From assembly GCF_900091555.1 (NCBI RefSeq), contig NZ_FMCX01000011.1:62001-126000 (forward strand): a stretch of DNA of 64,000 nucleotides, read 5' to 3'. A model generated the notes under the pieces. The model was not told where the DNA came from and did not search any database. It saw only the letters and a program-made list of their open reading frames with translations. A program made the position numbers and the translations under genes. This document shows positions 26,324 through 35,177 of this stretch, in pieces. Numbering within the stretch: the first letter of the stretch is position 1; each line of letters starts with the position of its first letter. This DNA comes from Micromonospora mirobrigensis (lineage in GTDB: Bacteria > Actinomycetota > Actinomycetes > Mycobacteriales > Micromonosporaceae).

Positions 26324-27967
26324 ATGTCCGAACAGGTCGAACGGGATCGAACGGGGTCGGTCCGGCGGCCCGACCCGGTGGTGCTCACGCTCAGCGTGGG
26401 CGGCGTGCTGGCGGTGGTGGCCTGGGGACTGCTGGCCCGCGGGTCGCTGGCGGACTTCGGCACCTCCGGGCTGGCCTGGGTGATCCGTACCTTCGGGTGG
26501 TTCTTCGTGGTGGCGGCGGACGCCTTCCTGGTGCTGGCGGTGGTCATCGCGGCCTCCCGGTTCGGGCGGATCCGGCTCGGCGCCGACGACGACGAGCCGG
26601 AGTTCAGCACCCTGGCCTGGATCGCGATGATGTTCAGCGCCGGGATGGGCATCGGGCTGGTCTTCTTCGCCGTGGCCGAGCCGATCCAGCACTACGCAGC
26701 ACCCCCGCCGGCGACCGGGATCGCGGCGCAGACCCCGGCGGCCGGGGCCGCGGCGATGCAGTACACGCTCTTCCACTGGACGCTGCACCCGTGGGGGATC
26801 TATGCGATCGCCGCGCTGGCGCTGGCGTACTCGACCTTCCGCAAGGGTCGGGACAACCGGATCTCGGCGGCGTTCCACCCGTTGCTGGGCGCCCGGGCCG
26901 ACGGGGCGGCCGGTCGGGCGGTGGACCTGCTGGCGGTCTTCGCCACCGTCTTCGGCTCGGCCACCAGCCTCGGCCTGGGCGCCCTCCAGGTCGCCGCCGG
27001 GCTGCACCTGGTGACCGGGATCCGGGACACCAAGGGGGTCGAACTGGTGGTGATCGGCGCGTTGACCCTGGCCTTCGTGCTGTCCGCCTTCTCCGGCCTG
27101 CACAAGGGCGTGAAGTGGCTCTCCACCACGAACGTGGTGCTCGCGGTGCTGCTGATGGTCTTCGTCTTCGTGGTGGGGCCGACCATCTACACGCTGGAGG
27201 TGCTGCCCGCCTCGGTCGGTGACTACCTGGGCAACCTGGTCTTCATGTCGACCCGTACCGGCGCCTTCTCCGACGCGGCCTGGCTCGGGTCGTGGACGAT
27301 CTTCTACTGGGCGTGGTGGATCTCCTGGGCGCCGTTCGTGGGCACCTTCATCGCCCGGATCTCGCGGGGCCGAACGGTGCGGCAGTTCCTCGTCGGGGTG
27401 CTGCTGGTGCCCAGCGGGGCCAGCGCGGTCTGGTTCTCGATCATGGGCGGCAGCGCCCTGCGCGCCCAGGCCACCGGCGCGCGGGACCTGGTGGCGGACG
27501 TCGGCAGGGGCAGTGAGCAGGCGCTGTTCGGCCTGCTCGACGCGCTGCCGCTGGCGACGGTGACCAGCGTGCTGGCGATGGTGCTCATCGCGCTCTACTT
27601 CGTCACCAGCGCCGACTCGGCCTCGCTGGTGCTCGGCTCGCTCACCTCCAACGGCGCGTTGCGCCCGCACCGGGTGCTGGTGGTGCTCTGGGGGGTGCTG
27701 ATCGGCGCGGTCGCCGCGGCGCTGCTGCTGGCCGGCGGTCTGGAGGCGCTGCAACAGGCCACCATCATGGTGGCGCTGCCGTTCGTGGTGGTGATGCTCG
27801 GGCTGGCCGCCGCGCTGTGGCGGGACATGGCCGCCGATCCGGCGGCCAACCCGCACCTGGTCCGGGGTCGTCGCTACGGCCTGGCCGCCGCGGTGCGGGC
27901 CGCCCGGTCGTACGACGAGGAGGATCCGCCGCCGGTCACCCGCTGGCTGCGGCGCAACCCGCGCTGA
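26324..27967 (+). CDS. BCCT-family betaine/choline/carnitine transporter
   Basis: A 547-residue membrane protein with about 12 helices. Family motifs are FSAGMGIGLVFFAVAEPIQH near residue 105, LFHWTLHPWGIYA near 148, and the conserved IFYWAWWISWAPFVGTFIAR with SRGRTVR near 330, where aromatic residues bind the quaternary ammonium group. It probably imports glycine betaine or a related compatible solute, coupled to sodium. ATG with GGGGGTGA upstream. The predicted Met/Gly-rich GMGIG element in helix 3 favours sodium coupling. Divergent from the acyltransferase; likely osmotic stress related. Confidence 0.9.
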   Translation: MSEQVERDRTGSVRRPDPVVLTLSVGGVLAVVAWGLLARGSLADFGTSGLAWVIRTFGWFFVVAADAFLVLAVVIAASRFGRIRLGADDDEPEFSTLAWIAMMFSAGMGIGLVFFAVAEPIQHYAAPPPATGIAAQTPAAGAAAMQYTLFHWTLHPWGIYAIAALALAYSTFRKGRDNRISAAFHPLLGARADGAAGRAVDLLAVFATVFGSATSLGLGALQVAAGLHLVTGIRDTKGVELVVIGALTLAFVLSAFSGLHKGVKWLSTTNVVLAVLLMVFVFVVGPTIYTLEVLPASVGDYLGNLVFMSTRTGAFSDAAWLGSWTIFYWAWWISWAPFVGTFIARISRGRTVRQFLVGVLLVPSGASAVWFSIMGGSALRAQATGARDLVADVGRGSEQALFGLLDALPLATVTSVLAMVLIALYFVTSADSASLVLGSLTSNGALRPHRVLVVLWGVLIGAVAAALLLAGGLEALQQATIMVALPFVVVMLGLAAALWRDMAADPAANPHLVRGRRYGLAAAVRAARSYDEEDPPPVTRWLRRNPR

Positions 27968-28005
27968 ACCGTTCCCGGAACCGGCGTGGATCGGGGCTGC
28001 CCATG

Positions 28006-28025
28006 ATGTAGCAGAGGTGCTACAT
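28006..28025. promoter_or_regulatory. Inverted repeat ATGTAGCA-N4-TGCTACAT, candidate operator
   Basis: Perfect 8-bp arms with a GAGG centre, 36 nt before the start of the ABC exporter operon. This dyad suits a GntR- or MarR-sized dimer, or the small XRE regulator encoded as the last gene of the operon. It may overlap the promoter. Confidence 0.6.
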
Positions 28026-28060
28026 TTCGTGGTACCGATCCATCATTCCGAGGGATGACC

Positions 28061-29035
28061 ATGACAGCGGTTGAGCTCGCGGGGGCGACCGAGACTCCGC
28101 ATCCACCCGACACCGACCCGGTGCTCGACGTCCGGGGCCTGCGCATGCGCTACGGCGCCGTCGACGTCCTGCACGGCGTGGACTTCACCGCCCGGCGCGG
28201 CGAGGTGCTCGCCCTGCTCGGCCCGAACGGCGCCGGCAAGAGCACCACCATCGAGATCCTGGAGGGCTTCCGGCTCCGCTCGGCCGGCGAGGTACGCGTG
28301 CTCGGCACCGACCCGGCCCGCGGCGACGAGGCGTGGCGGGCCCGGCTGGGCGTCGTCCTCCAGTCCTGGCGCGACCACGGCCGGTGGCTGGTCGGTGACC
28401 TCCTCACCCACCTCGGCTCCTACTACGCGCCGTACGCCACGGCCGCGATCCGCCGGCCCTGGCCGACCGCCGACCTGCTGGACACGGTGGGGCTGACCGG
28501 ACAGGCCGGCCGTCGGGTCAACCAGCTCTCCGGCGGCCAGCGCCGCCGCCTGGACGTGGCGGTCGGCATCGTCGGCCGCCCCGAGCTGCTCTTCCTCGAC
28601 GAGCCGACGGTCGGCTTCGACCCGGCCGCCCGCCGCGAGTTCCACGACCTGGTGCACCGGCTGGCCGACCTGGACGAGACCACCATCCTGGTGACCACCC
28701 ACGATCTCGACGAGGCCGAGAAGCTGGCCGACCGGATCCTGATCCTGGCCGGCGGCCGGGTCATCGCCGACGGCTCGGCCGACGAGCTGTCCCGGCGGGT
28801 GGCCGGCAAGGCCGAGATCCGCTGGAGCGTCGACGGCGAGCGCTTCGTGCACGCCGCGACCGATGCCACCGGCTTCGTCCGTGAGCTGTTCGCGCAGCAC
28901 GGCGACGCCGTCGCCGACCTGGAGGTCCGCCGGGCCAGCCTGGAGGACGCGTACATGACCTTGGTGCGTGAGCACGAGTCCGGCGGCCGAACGGATACCG
29001 CGCTGCGGGTGCTGCGCGGGGAGGAGGAGCGGTGA
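28061..29035 (+). CDS. ABC exporter ATP-binding protein (DrrA-like)
   Basis: A 324-residue ABC ATPase. Walker A LGPNGAGKSTT is at about residues 57-67, signature LSGGQRRRLDVAVG, Walker B LLFLDEPTVGFDP, switch His in LVTTHDLDEAEK. The last 90 residues form a regulatory tail common in drug- and lipid-export ATPases. The ATG at 28061 is preferred because GAGGG lies 6 nt before it; the ATG at 28055 lies directly on that sequence. The stop overlaps the permease GTG by 4 nt. With the permease it should form a homodimeric-type ABC-2 exporter. Confidence 0.9.
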   Translation: MTAVELAGATETPHPPDTDPVLDVRGLRMRYGAVDVLHGVDFTARRGEVLALLGPNGAGKSTTIEILEGFRLRSAGEVRVLGTDPARGDEAWRARLGVVLQSWRDHGRWLVGDLLTHLGSYYAPYATAAIRRPWPTADLLDTVGLTGQAGRRVNQLSGGQRRRLDVAVGIVGRPELLFLDEPTVGFDPAARREFHDLVHRLADLDETTILVTTHDLDEAEKLADRILILAGGRVIADGSADELSRRVAGKAEIRWSVDGERFVHAATDATGFVRELFAQHGDAVADLEVRRASLEDAYMTLVREHESGGRTDTALRVLRGEEER

Positions 29036-29883
29036 ACGCGACCACCATGGCGGTCCGCGCCGGTCTGCGCCGGGGCGTGATCGAGCTGCGCAACACCCTC
29101 AGCAGCGGTCAGGACCTGTGGAACTTCGCCTTTCCCACGGTGATCCTGATGGCCACCATGTTCTTCACCCGGGGCCTGACCGTGCCGGGCACCGACTTCT
29201 CGCTCGGCGCCCGCACCCTGCCCAGCTCGTTCGGGATGGGGATCGCCTTCGCCGGGATGCTCATCCTGGCCCAGCAGCTCATCATCGATCGGGAGGACGG
29301 CACGCTGCTGCGCGCCAAGGCCACCCCCAACGGCATGCTGGGCTATCTGATCGGCAAGATCGTGCTGAACTCGGTGCTGGCGGTCGCCGGTCTGCTGGCC
29401 CAGCTGCTGATCGCGCTGCTCTTCCTGGACGGGCTGCGCATCGACAGTCCCGCCGCGTGGGTCACCCTGGCCTGGGTGCTGGTGCTCGGCCTGGTGGCAA
29501 CCCTGCCGCTCGGCGCGGTGATCGGCTCGCTGATCGAGAACCCGCGCAACATGGGCCTGGTGATGCTGCCGACCATGGGGCTGATCGGCCTGTCGGGCAT
29601 CTTCTACCCGGTCAGCGTCTTCCCCGGCTGGGTGCAGGCCGTCGCCCAGGTCTTTCCGATCTACTGGCTAGGGTTGGGCATGCGCTCGGCGCTGCTGCCG
29701 GACTCGCTCGCGGCCGTCGAGATCGGCGGCAGCTGGCGACACCTGGAGACCGTGGCGGTCCTCGGCGCGTGGGCGGCGGTCGGGCTGCTGCTGGCCCCGG
29801 TGGTGCTGCGCCGGATGGCCCGTCGCGAGTCCGGTTCCCGGGTGGCGGCACGCCGGGAGAAGGCCATGCAGCGGGCGATGTGA
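29032..29883 (+). CDS. ABC-2 type exporter permease
   Basis: A 283-residue membrane protein with six hydrophobic segments, a charged N-terminus (RAGLRRGVIELRNTLSSGQDLW) and the ABC-2 C-terminal pattern LSGIFYPVSVFPGWVQAVAQVFPIY. GTG start overlaps the ATPase stop. The ATPase-permease-XRE order suggests a self-regulated exporter of a drug-like or lipid substrate. Confidence 0.88.
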   Translation: MNATTMAVRAGLRRGVIELRNTLSSGQDLWNFAFPTVILMATMFFTRGLTVPGTDFSLGARTLPSSFGMGIAFAGMLILAQQLIIDREDGTLLRAKATPNGMLGYLIGKIVLNSVLAVAGLLAQLLIALLFLDGLRIDSPAAWVTLAWVLVLGLVATLPLGAVIGSLIENPRNMGLVMLPTMGLIGLSGIFYPVSVFPGWVQAVAQVFPIYWLGLGMRSALLPDSLAAVEIGGSWRHLETVAVLGAWAAVGLLLAPVVLRRMARRESGSRVAARREKAMQRAM

Positions 29884-29896
29884 GAGGGCGTCGAGG

Positions 29897-30148
29897 ATGA
29901 GCGAGACCGTGCACAACCGGATCGCGGTGCTGCGCGCCGAGCGGGGGGTCTCCCGCCGCCAGCTCGCCGACGCGCTGGGGGTGCACTACCAGACCATCGG
30001 CTACCTGGAGCGCGGCGAGTTCCGGCCCAGCCTGCACCTGGCGTTGCGGATCGCCGCGTACTTCGAGGTGCCGGTGGAGGTGGTCTTCTCCATCGAGCCG
30101 TTCCCGCGCATCGGCGACGCCACCAGCGGGGTGGGCCGCAGCGCCTGA
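29897..30148 (+). CDS. Small XRE-family (Cro/CI) transcriptional regulator
   Basis: An 83-residue DNA-binding protein consisting almost entirely of an HTH_3 domain: RIAVLRAERGVSRRQLADALGVHYQTIGYLERGEF then SLHLALRIAAYFEVPVEVVFS. Such short regulators are often encoded with ABC exporters. Starts 13 nt after the permease stop with GAGG upstream. It probably controls the operon, with the palindrome at 28006-28025 as a candidate site. Confidence 0.88.
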   Translation: MSETVHNRIAVLRAERGVSRRQLADALGVHYQTIGYLERGEFRPSLHLALRIAAYFEVPVEVVFSIEPFPRIGDATSGVGRSA

Positions 30149-30228
30149 CGGCTGCGCCACACGCCGTCCCCCCGACCGCCGTCATGTCGGTCCGGCAGGG
30201 CAGGATGTACGCCGAGGGGGTGGCGAGA

Positions 30229-32106
30229 ATGGCTGGGCGGATCCGGGACGAGGACATCACGCTGGTCCGGGAGCGCACCTCCATCGCCGAGGTCATCTCC
30301 GACACGGTGACCCTCAAGTCGGCCGGCGGCGGCAACCTCAAGGGGCTGTGCCCGTTCCACGACGAGAAGAGCCCGTCGTTCAACGTCTCGCCGGCCCGCA
30401 ACGTCTACCACTGCTTCGGCTGCGGGGTCGGCGGCGACGCCATCAAGTTCCTGATGGACGCCGAGCACCTGAGCTTCGTCGAGTCCGTCGAACGGCTCGC
30501 TGCCCGCGCCGGCATCCAGCTGCGCTACGCCGAGCCCGAGCACGGCGCCCCGCGGCCCCGCCCGCAGCAGGGGCAGAAGCAGCGCCTGGTCGCCGCGCAC
30601 GCCGCCGCCGTGGAGTTCTACCAGGCCCAGCTCACCGCCGCCGGCGCCCGCCCGGCCCGCGAGTTCCTGGCCCAGCGGGGCTTCGACCGGGCCGCCGCCC
30701 AGCGCTACGGCTGCGGCTTCGCCCCGGACGGCTGGGACCTGCTCACCAAGCACCTGCGCCAGCAGGGCTTCAGCCACGACGAGCTGGTCACCGCCGGGTT
30801 GTCCCGGCCGGCCCGCTCCGGTTCGCTGATCGACCGGTTCCGCCGCCGGCTGATGTGGCCGATCCGGGACATCACCGGCGACGTGATCGGCTTCGGCGCG
30901 CGCAAGCTCTTCGACGACGACGACGGCCCGAAATACCTCAACACCCCCGAGACGCCGATCTACAAGAAGTCGCACGTCCTCTACGGCATCGACCAGGCCA
31001 AGCGGGAGATCGCCAAGCAGGGCAAGGTGGTCGTCGTCGAGGGCTACACCGACGTGATGGCCTGCCACCTGGCCGGTGTGCCGACCGCGGTCGCCACCTG
31101 TGGCACCGCGTTCGCCGCGGACCACATCTCGGTGCTGCGCCGGGTGCTCCTCGACAGCGACGAGCGGGCCGGCGAGATCGTCTTCACCTTCGACGGGGAC
31201 GCCGCCGGGCAGAAGGCAGCCCTGCGCGCCTTCGAGGACGACCAGCGCTTCGTCGGGCGTACCTTCATCGCGGTCAGCCCCGACAACATGGACCCGTGCG
31301 ACCTGCGCCTGGCCAAGGGTGACCTGGCCGTCCGCGACCTGGTGGCCCGCCGCGAGCCGCTGGTCGACTTCGCGCTGCGGCACGTGATCAGCCGCTACGA
31401 CCTGGACACCGTCGACGGTCGGGTGGAGGCGATGCGCAGGGCCGCCCCGCTGGTCGCCAAGATCAAGGACCGGGAGAAGCGCCCGGAGTACGTCCGCAAG
31501 CTCGCCGGCGACCTCGGCATGGAGATCGAGCCGGTGCAGCGGGCGGTGCAGGCGGCCGGCGGTACGCCGACCGGGCCGGCCCAGAACTCCGCCGCGCCGG
31601 CCCGCCGTGGCCGCACCCCCGCGCCGTCGGTGGACAGCCCACAGTCCATGGTCGAGCGGGAGGCGCTGAAGTTGGCCCTCCAGCAGCCGGTGCTGGCCGG
31701 CCCGATGTTCGACGCCGTGGAGGCGGCCGACTACCGCCACCCGGTGCACGTCGCCGTCCGGGCCGCCCTGGCCGGGGCCGGTGGCGCCGCCGCGGCCACC
31801 GGGGGCGCGGTCTGGATCGAGGCGGTCCGGGACGCCTGCGACGACCTGGCCGCCCGGGCGCTCGTCGGCGAGCTGGCCGTGGAACCGCTGCGCATCGACG
31901 GCGACCCCGACCCGCGCTACGTGCAGATCACCATGGCCCAGTTGCAGTGGGGTTCGGTGACGGCCCGGATCCGGGACCTCAAATCCAAGATCCAGCGGAT
32001 CAATCCGGTGAGTCAGAAGGACGAGTACTTCGCGCTCTTCGGGGAACTGCTCTCGCTGGAACAGCACGCGCGGGCGCTGCGCGAGCAGGCCGCCGGGGGG
32101 CTGTGA
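30229..32106 (+). CDS. dnaG: DNA primase
   Basis: A 625-residue replicative primase that makes RNA primers at the fork. The N-terminal zinc-binding domain has Cys41, His44, Cys62 and Cys65 (LCPFH and HCFGC). The Toprim core contains VVVVEGYTDVMACHLAG and the acidic FTFDGDAAGQKAA. The C-terminal DnaB-interacting region follows a low-complexity linker near 450. The ATG at 30229 (MAGRIRDEDI) matches the family start; upstream in-frame starts add non-conserved residues. GAGGGGG precedes it. Confidence 0.95.
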   Translation: MAGRIRDEDITLVRERTSIAEVISDTVTLKSAGGGNLKGLCPFHDEKSPSFNVSPARNVYHCFGCGVGGDAIKFLMDAEHLSFVESVERLAARAGIQLRYAEPEHGAPRPRPQQGQKQRLVAAHAAAVEFYQAQLTAAGARPAREFLAQRGFDRAAAQRYGCGFAPDGWDLLTKHLRQQGFSHDELVTAGLSRPARSGSLIDRFRRRLMWPIRDITGDVIGFGARKLFDDDDGPKYLNTPETPIYKKSHVLYGIDQAKREIAKQGKVVVVEGYTDVMACHLAGVPTAVATCGTAFAADHISVLRRVLLDSDERAGEIVFTFDGDAAGQKAALRAFEDDQRFVGRTFIAVSPDNMDPCDLRLAKGDLAVRDLVARREPLVDFALRHVISRYDLDTVDGRVEAMRRAAPLVAKIKDREKRPEYVRKLAGDLGMEIEPVQRAVQAAGGTPTGPAQNSAAPARRGRTPAPSVDSPQSMVEREALKLALQQPVLAGPMFDAVEAADYRHPVHVAVRAALAGAGGAAAATGGAVWIEAVRDACDDLAARALVGELAVEPLRIDGDPDPRYVQITMAQLQWGSVTARIRDLKSKIQRINPVSQKDEYFALFGELLSLEQHARALREQAAGGL

Positions 32107-32107
32107 G

Positions 32108-32644
32108 ATGGGACTGTTCAACCGCAGGCCGAAGCTGCCGCCGGCCGCCCGACCGCCGCTGGCCGCCGACGAGCGGGTGCTCGCCTGGGCCGCCGCCGGC
32201 AACGGCGAGGGCGACGGCGTGGTGGTCGCCAGCAACCTCGGGCTCTGGCTGCCCGGCCGGCCGCACCGGATCGGCTGGCACGACGTGCTCAAGGCCACCT
32301 GGTCCGGCCGGGAGCTGACCGTCGTCCCCGCCGAGCGGGTCGCCGAACGCGACGGCTACCTGGTGGTGGCCGACTGCCCCGCCGAGACCTACCTGCTGCT
32401 CGACCCGGGGGAGTTGCCGCACCAGGTGCGGGCCCGGGTGACCCGCTCGGTGGCGTACACCGCCCAGCACGCCGTGCCCGGCGGTTCCGGCCGGATCGCC
32501 GCCCGCCGGGTCGCCGGGGTGGACGGGCTGAGCTGGACCGTCCGCTACGACCCGGGCACCCCGACCGACGACGACGAGGTACGCGCCGAGACCGACCGGC
32601 TGGTCGCCGAGGCCCGCGCCGCCACCGCCCCCGCCGACGTCTGA
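32108..32644 (+). CDS. Uncharacterised actinobacterial protein downstream of dnaG
   Basis: A 178-residue soluble protein (MGLFNRRPKLPPAARPPLAA). The pattern DERVLAWAAAGNG, VVVASNLGLWLPGR, RIGWHDVLKATW and ELTVVPAE suggests a small beta-rich domain of the PH-like or GRAM type. The C-terminal part is charged. It starts 1 nt after the dnaG stop and is therefore probably translated with it, but a role in replication is not established. Confidence 0.75.
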   Translation: MGLFNRRPKLPPAARPPLAADERVLAWAAAGNGEGDGVVVASNLGLWLPGRPHRIGWHDVLKATWSGRELTVVPAERVAERDGYLVVADCPAETYLLLDPGELPHQVRARVTRSVAYTAQHAVPGGSGRIAARRVAGVDGLSWTVRYDPGTPTDDDEVRAETDRLVAEARAATAPADV

Positions 32645-32680
32645 GCCCGGCCGCAGGTCGGCCTGATCAGGAGCTTTCGA

Positions 32681-33247
32681 TCAGAGCCGGCTGAGATCGA
32701 TCTCGAAGAGGAACGGCGTGGTCAGCTTCACGACGTCAGTGAACACCGCACCCTCGCGGTAACGCCGGGTCGCCGGGTCGAGGACGTACGTGTAGAGGAG
32801 AGGTGCGCCGGTGGCGACCTGCTCGACCCGCCAATAGAACTGGATTCCGGCCTTCGCGTACTGGTCGGCCTTGACGATCCGGTCGGTCGTCTCCGATCCG
32901 GGAGAGACCACCTCGACCACGAGTAGCACATGCTCGGGTCGGGTCGGAGTGACGTCGATGCTGTCCGCCCGGTAGACCGTGACATCAGGGCGGCGGTTGT
33001 TCAGCGGCACGTCCTGAAGCCGGACATCGAAGTCGATGTCAGCGTTCCAGTCGGGCCCCGCGGCGACGTCCAGGGCGTTCGCCAGCAGTCTGGCCAGGCG
33101 ATTGTGCCGCTTGGAGGCACTAGGGCCCACCAGGACCATCCCATCCACGATCTCGATGCCCGCGCACTGCTCCTCTGACCACGTCGCGTACTGCTCGGCC
33201 GTGACCTGCTCATGCATCCACGCCGGCGCGACCATCGCGGCAGTCAT
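32681..33247 (-). CDS. Uma2-family (DUF820) putative endonuclease
   Basis: A 188-residue protein with a PD-(D/E)XK nuclease fold: YEIVDGMVL-type strand (IEIVDGMVLVGPSASKRHN), the active-site Asp in NRRPDVTVYR, and the Glu in LLVVEVVSPGSETTDRIVKADQYAKAGI. Uma2 proteins are very common in cyanobacteria and actinobacteria and usually stand alone; their target is unknown. ATG start at 33247 with GGAGG upstream. It is convergent to the dnaG neighbour. No partner gene is visible. Confidence 0.88.
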   Translation of the reverse strand: MTAAMVAPAWMHEQVTAEQYATWSEEQCAGIEIVDGMVLVGPSASKRHNRLARLLANALDVAAGPDWNADIDFDVRLQDVPLNNRRPDVTVYRADSIDVTPTRPEHVLLVVEVVSPGSETTDRIVKADQYAKAGIQFYWRVEQVATGAPLLYTYVLDPATRRYREGAVFTDVVKLTTPFLFEIDLSRL

Positions 33248-33427
33248 ACTGACCTCCTGGACGACGACGGGTCAACGACCTCAAGATATCGCGCCTTCGG
33301 CGCCGAGTGGCCATCACCGGCAGGCCGAACGCTTCGCCACCCGGTCTACCCCCATTCGCCGCAATCCTGGCCGCCCCGGGGCCGGCGGGCCGGCGTGAAT
33401 CGGCTCGAAGCTGTCGGGGGTCGCGGC

Positions 33428-33433
33428 TAGGGT
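33428..33433 (+). promoter_or_regulatory. -10 element TAGGGT, leaderless start
   Basis: TAGGGT fits TANNNT and ends 6 nt before the GTG at 33440, so the ABC ATPase mRNA is probably leaderless. Confidence 0.5.
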
Positions 33434-33439
33434 CGGCCG

Positions 33440-34372
33440 GTGACCACTGCACAGCCACTCATCCAGGCCCGGGGGCTGGTGAAGCGGTTCGGCGACTTCA
33501 CCGCCGTCGCCGGCATCGACGTCGAGGTGCGCCCGGGCGAGGCGTTCGGCTTCCTCGGCCCCAACGGCGCCGGCAAGTCGTCCACCATGCGGATGATCGG
33601 CTGCATCTCCCCGCCCACCGGCGGCGAGCTGCGGATCCTCGGCATGGACCCGGTCCGCGACGGGCCGGCGATCCGCGCCCGGCTCGGCGTGTGCCCCCAG
33701 CTGGACAGCCTCGACCCCGAGCTGACCGTCCGGGAAAATCTCACCACCTACGCCCGCTACTTCGGCATCCCGCGCAAGGTGGCCCGGCAACGCGCCGCCG
33801 ACCTGCTCGACTTCGTCCAGCTCACCGAGCGGGCCGACAGCAAGGTGGAGCCGCTCTCCGGCGGCATGAAGCGGCGGCTCACCATCGCCCGCGCACTGGT
33901 CAACGAGCCCGAGATCGTGCTCCTCGACGAGCCGACCACCGGGCTCGACCCGCAGGCGCGCCACCTGGTCTGGGAGCGACTGTTCCGGCTCAAGCGCCAG
34001 GGCGTCACCCTGGTCCTCACCACCCACTACATGGACGAGGCCGAGCAGCTCTGCGACCGGCTGGTGGTGATGGACGGCGGCCGGATCGTCGCCGAGGGGT
34101 CGCCCCGGGCGCTGATCGAGGAGCACTCCACCAGGGAGGTGGTGGAGCTGCGCTTCGCCGCCGAGTCCCAGGAGCCCTTCGCCGACAAGCTGGACGCCCT
34201 TGCCGAGCGGGTCGAGGTGCTGCCCGACCGGATCCTGCTCTACGTTCCCGACGGCGACGCGGCAGTCGACGAGGTGACCGGGCTCGGCCTGACGCCGGCC
34301 AGCGTGCTGGTCCGGCGCAGCAGCCTGGAGGACGTCTTCCTCCAGCTCACCGGCCGCACCCTCGTCGACTGA
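33440..34372 (+). CDS. ABC-2 transporter ATP-binding protein (NodI/DrrA-like)
   Basis: A 310-residue ABC ATPase. Walker A is GPNGAGKSS, the signature is LSGGMKRRLTIARAL, Walker B is IVLLDEPTTGLDP, and the switch region is LTTHYMDEAEQLC. The C-terminal 90 residues match the extension of multidrug- and polyol-export ATPases. No permease follows; instead a GGGGCCCC repeat begins at once. The two ABC-2 permeases at 41371-43011 have no ATPase of their own and are the likely partners, about 7 kb away on the same strand. It starts with GTG, apparently leaderless. Confidence 0.92.
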   Translation: MTTAQPLIQARGLVKRFGDFTAVAGIDVEVRPGEAFGFLGPNGAGKSSTMRMIGCISPPTGGELRILGMDPVRDGPAIRARLGVCPQLDSLDPELTVRENLTTYARYFGIPRKVARQRAADLLDFVQLTERADSKVEPLSGGMKRRLTIARALVNEPEIVLLDEPTTGLDPQARHLVWERLFRLKRQGVTLVLTTHYMDEAEQLCDRLVVMDGGRIVAEGSPRALIEEHSTREVVELRFAAESQEPFADKLDALAERVEVLPDRILLYVPDGDAAVDEVTGLGLTPASVLVRRSSLEDVFLQLTGRTLVD

Positions 34373-34431
34373 GGTGCAAGGAGGGGCCCCCTGTTAACGC
34401 ATTCGGTATAGCACGGGCCCCTTCTTAACGC
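34373..34431. repeat. GGGGCCCC/TTAAC intergenic repeat, copy 4
   Basis: Plus-oriented copy directly after the ATPase stop: two units, the first variant GGGGCCCCCTGTTAACGC, with a TTCGGTATAGCAC linker. It lies exactly at the left boundary of the DNA that separates the ATPase from its presumed permeases. Confidence 0.88.
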
Positions 34432-34460
34432 CGTCGGCCGTCGAGTGCCCGGGACGGCGG

Positions 34461-34697
34461 TCAGCGCGGCCGGGCCCAGTTCAGGATCCGGTCGGCCAAC
34501 CGGGCCGGCGCGCACTGTCCGGCCAGGTCGACCGACGCCTCGGCCAGCAGCGTGCCCAGGTAGATCAGCAGCGCGGTCCGGTCCTCGCGGTACTCGGCGA
34601 GCAGCGCCAGCCGGGCCGCCGAGCACGGCCAGCCGGCGCCGCACACCCGGCAGCGCCACCCCGGCCGGGCCGCCACATGCGGCCGGTAGCGGGGCAT
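34461..34697 (-). CDS. Small Cys-rich (zinc-ribbon-like) protein often annotated as flavin reductase
   Basis: A 78-residue protein. Residues 9-25 have RPGWRCRVCGAGWPC, three Cys of a zinc-knuckle-like site, and the rest (RLALLAEYREDRTALLIYLG, LAEASVDLA) is a helical segment. Similar proteins, commonly mis-named flavin reductase, sit next to XRE-DUF397 pairs in actinobacteria, as here. The ATG overlaps the TGA of the upstream small gene (TGATG). Function unknown. Confidence 0.7.
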   Translation of the reverse strand: MPRYRPHVAARPGWRCRVCGAGWPCSAARLALLAEYREDRTALLIYLGTLLAEASVDLAGQCAPARLADRILNWARPR

Positions 34698-34960
34698 CAG
34701 CGCGGATCCCCCGCGCCGCCCGGCCGACCCGCTCCATCCGCCCACGGGCCCGCGCCCTCCGCTGACCGGCGGGGCGACGGCAGCCGGTGGCCGCCGTTCG
34801 CCCGCCACTCCTGCGCCCGGGTCAGCCGCCCCGGACGCCCCGGCCGGTCGACCGGGAAGACCTCCGTCGGGGCGGTCGCCCACGCCGGACGTTCGTTGCG
34901 CGTACGCCGGGGGAGCGGGGCGGGGGCCGCCGGGCGGCACCGCCAGAACCTGATCCGCAT
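34697..34960 (-). CDS. Hypothetical Arg/Pro-rich protein, 87 aa
   Basis: Reads MRIRFWRCRPAAPAPLPRRT and stays Arg/Pro/Gly-rich throughout with no recognisable domain. It is supported by a GGAGG 9 nt before the ATG and by the one-base overlap with the following zinc-ribbon gene, an arrangement I recall for this module in Micromonospora. A 14-bp hairpin lies 28 nt upstream in its leader. Divergent from the XRE regulator. Confidence 0.55.
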   Translation of the reverse strand: MRIRFWRCRPAAPAPLPRRTRNERPAWATAPTEVFPVDRPGRPGRLTRAQEWRANGGHRLPSPRRSAEGAGPWADGAGRPGGAGDPR

Positions 34961-34987
34961 CGGGGTGAACCTCCGTCGAGTTGGTGA

Positions 34988-35025
34988 GGGGGTGTCCTGC
35001 GACCGGCGGCCCGCAGGACACCCCC
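34988..35025. promoter_or_regulatory. Strong inverted repeat between divergent genes
   Basis: Perfect 14-bp arms (34988-35001 and 35012-35025, GGGGGTGTCCTGCG and complement) with a 10-nt loop. It lies between the divergent hypothetical gene and the XRE/DUF5753 gene. It may be the operator of the XRE protein or a leader hairpin of the minus-strand operon. Confidence 0.6.
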
Positions 35026-35177
35026 GGCCTGGTTCCGCCCGCCGTCGTGATCCCGTGAGCGGTTCCGCTGCGTGACAGTCTGCTGAGGACGCGACTACCG
35101 TGGGAGGTTCCGCGCGCCGACGACCAGCGTGTGTGCCGGTCCGCCCCGGGCGGTACGAGGATGTACGGAGGCTGTCC

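Noticed and set aside
26195..27856. Minus-strand open frame continuing upstream of the acyltransferase start through the BCCT gene
   Set aside because: The extension is His/Gln/Arg-rich antisense of the BCCT gene; the acyltransferase family start lies at 26194.
32655..32690. CTGATC/GATCAG dyad between convergent genes as terminator
   Set aside because: Arms of only 6 bp around a loosely defined loop; too weak to support.
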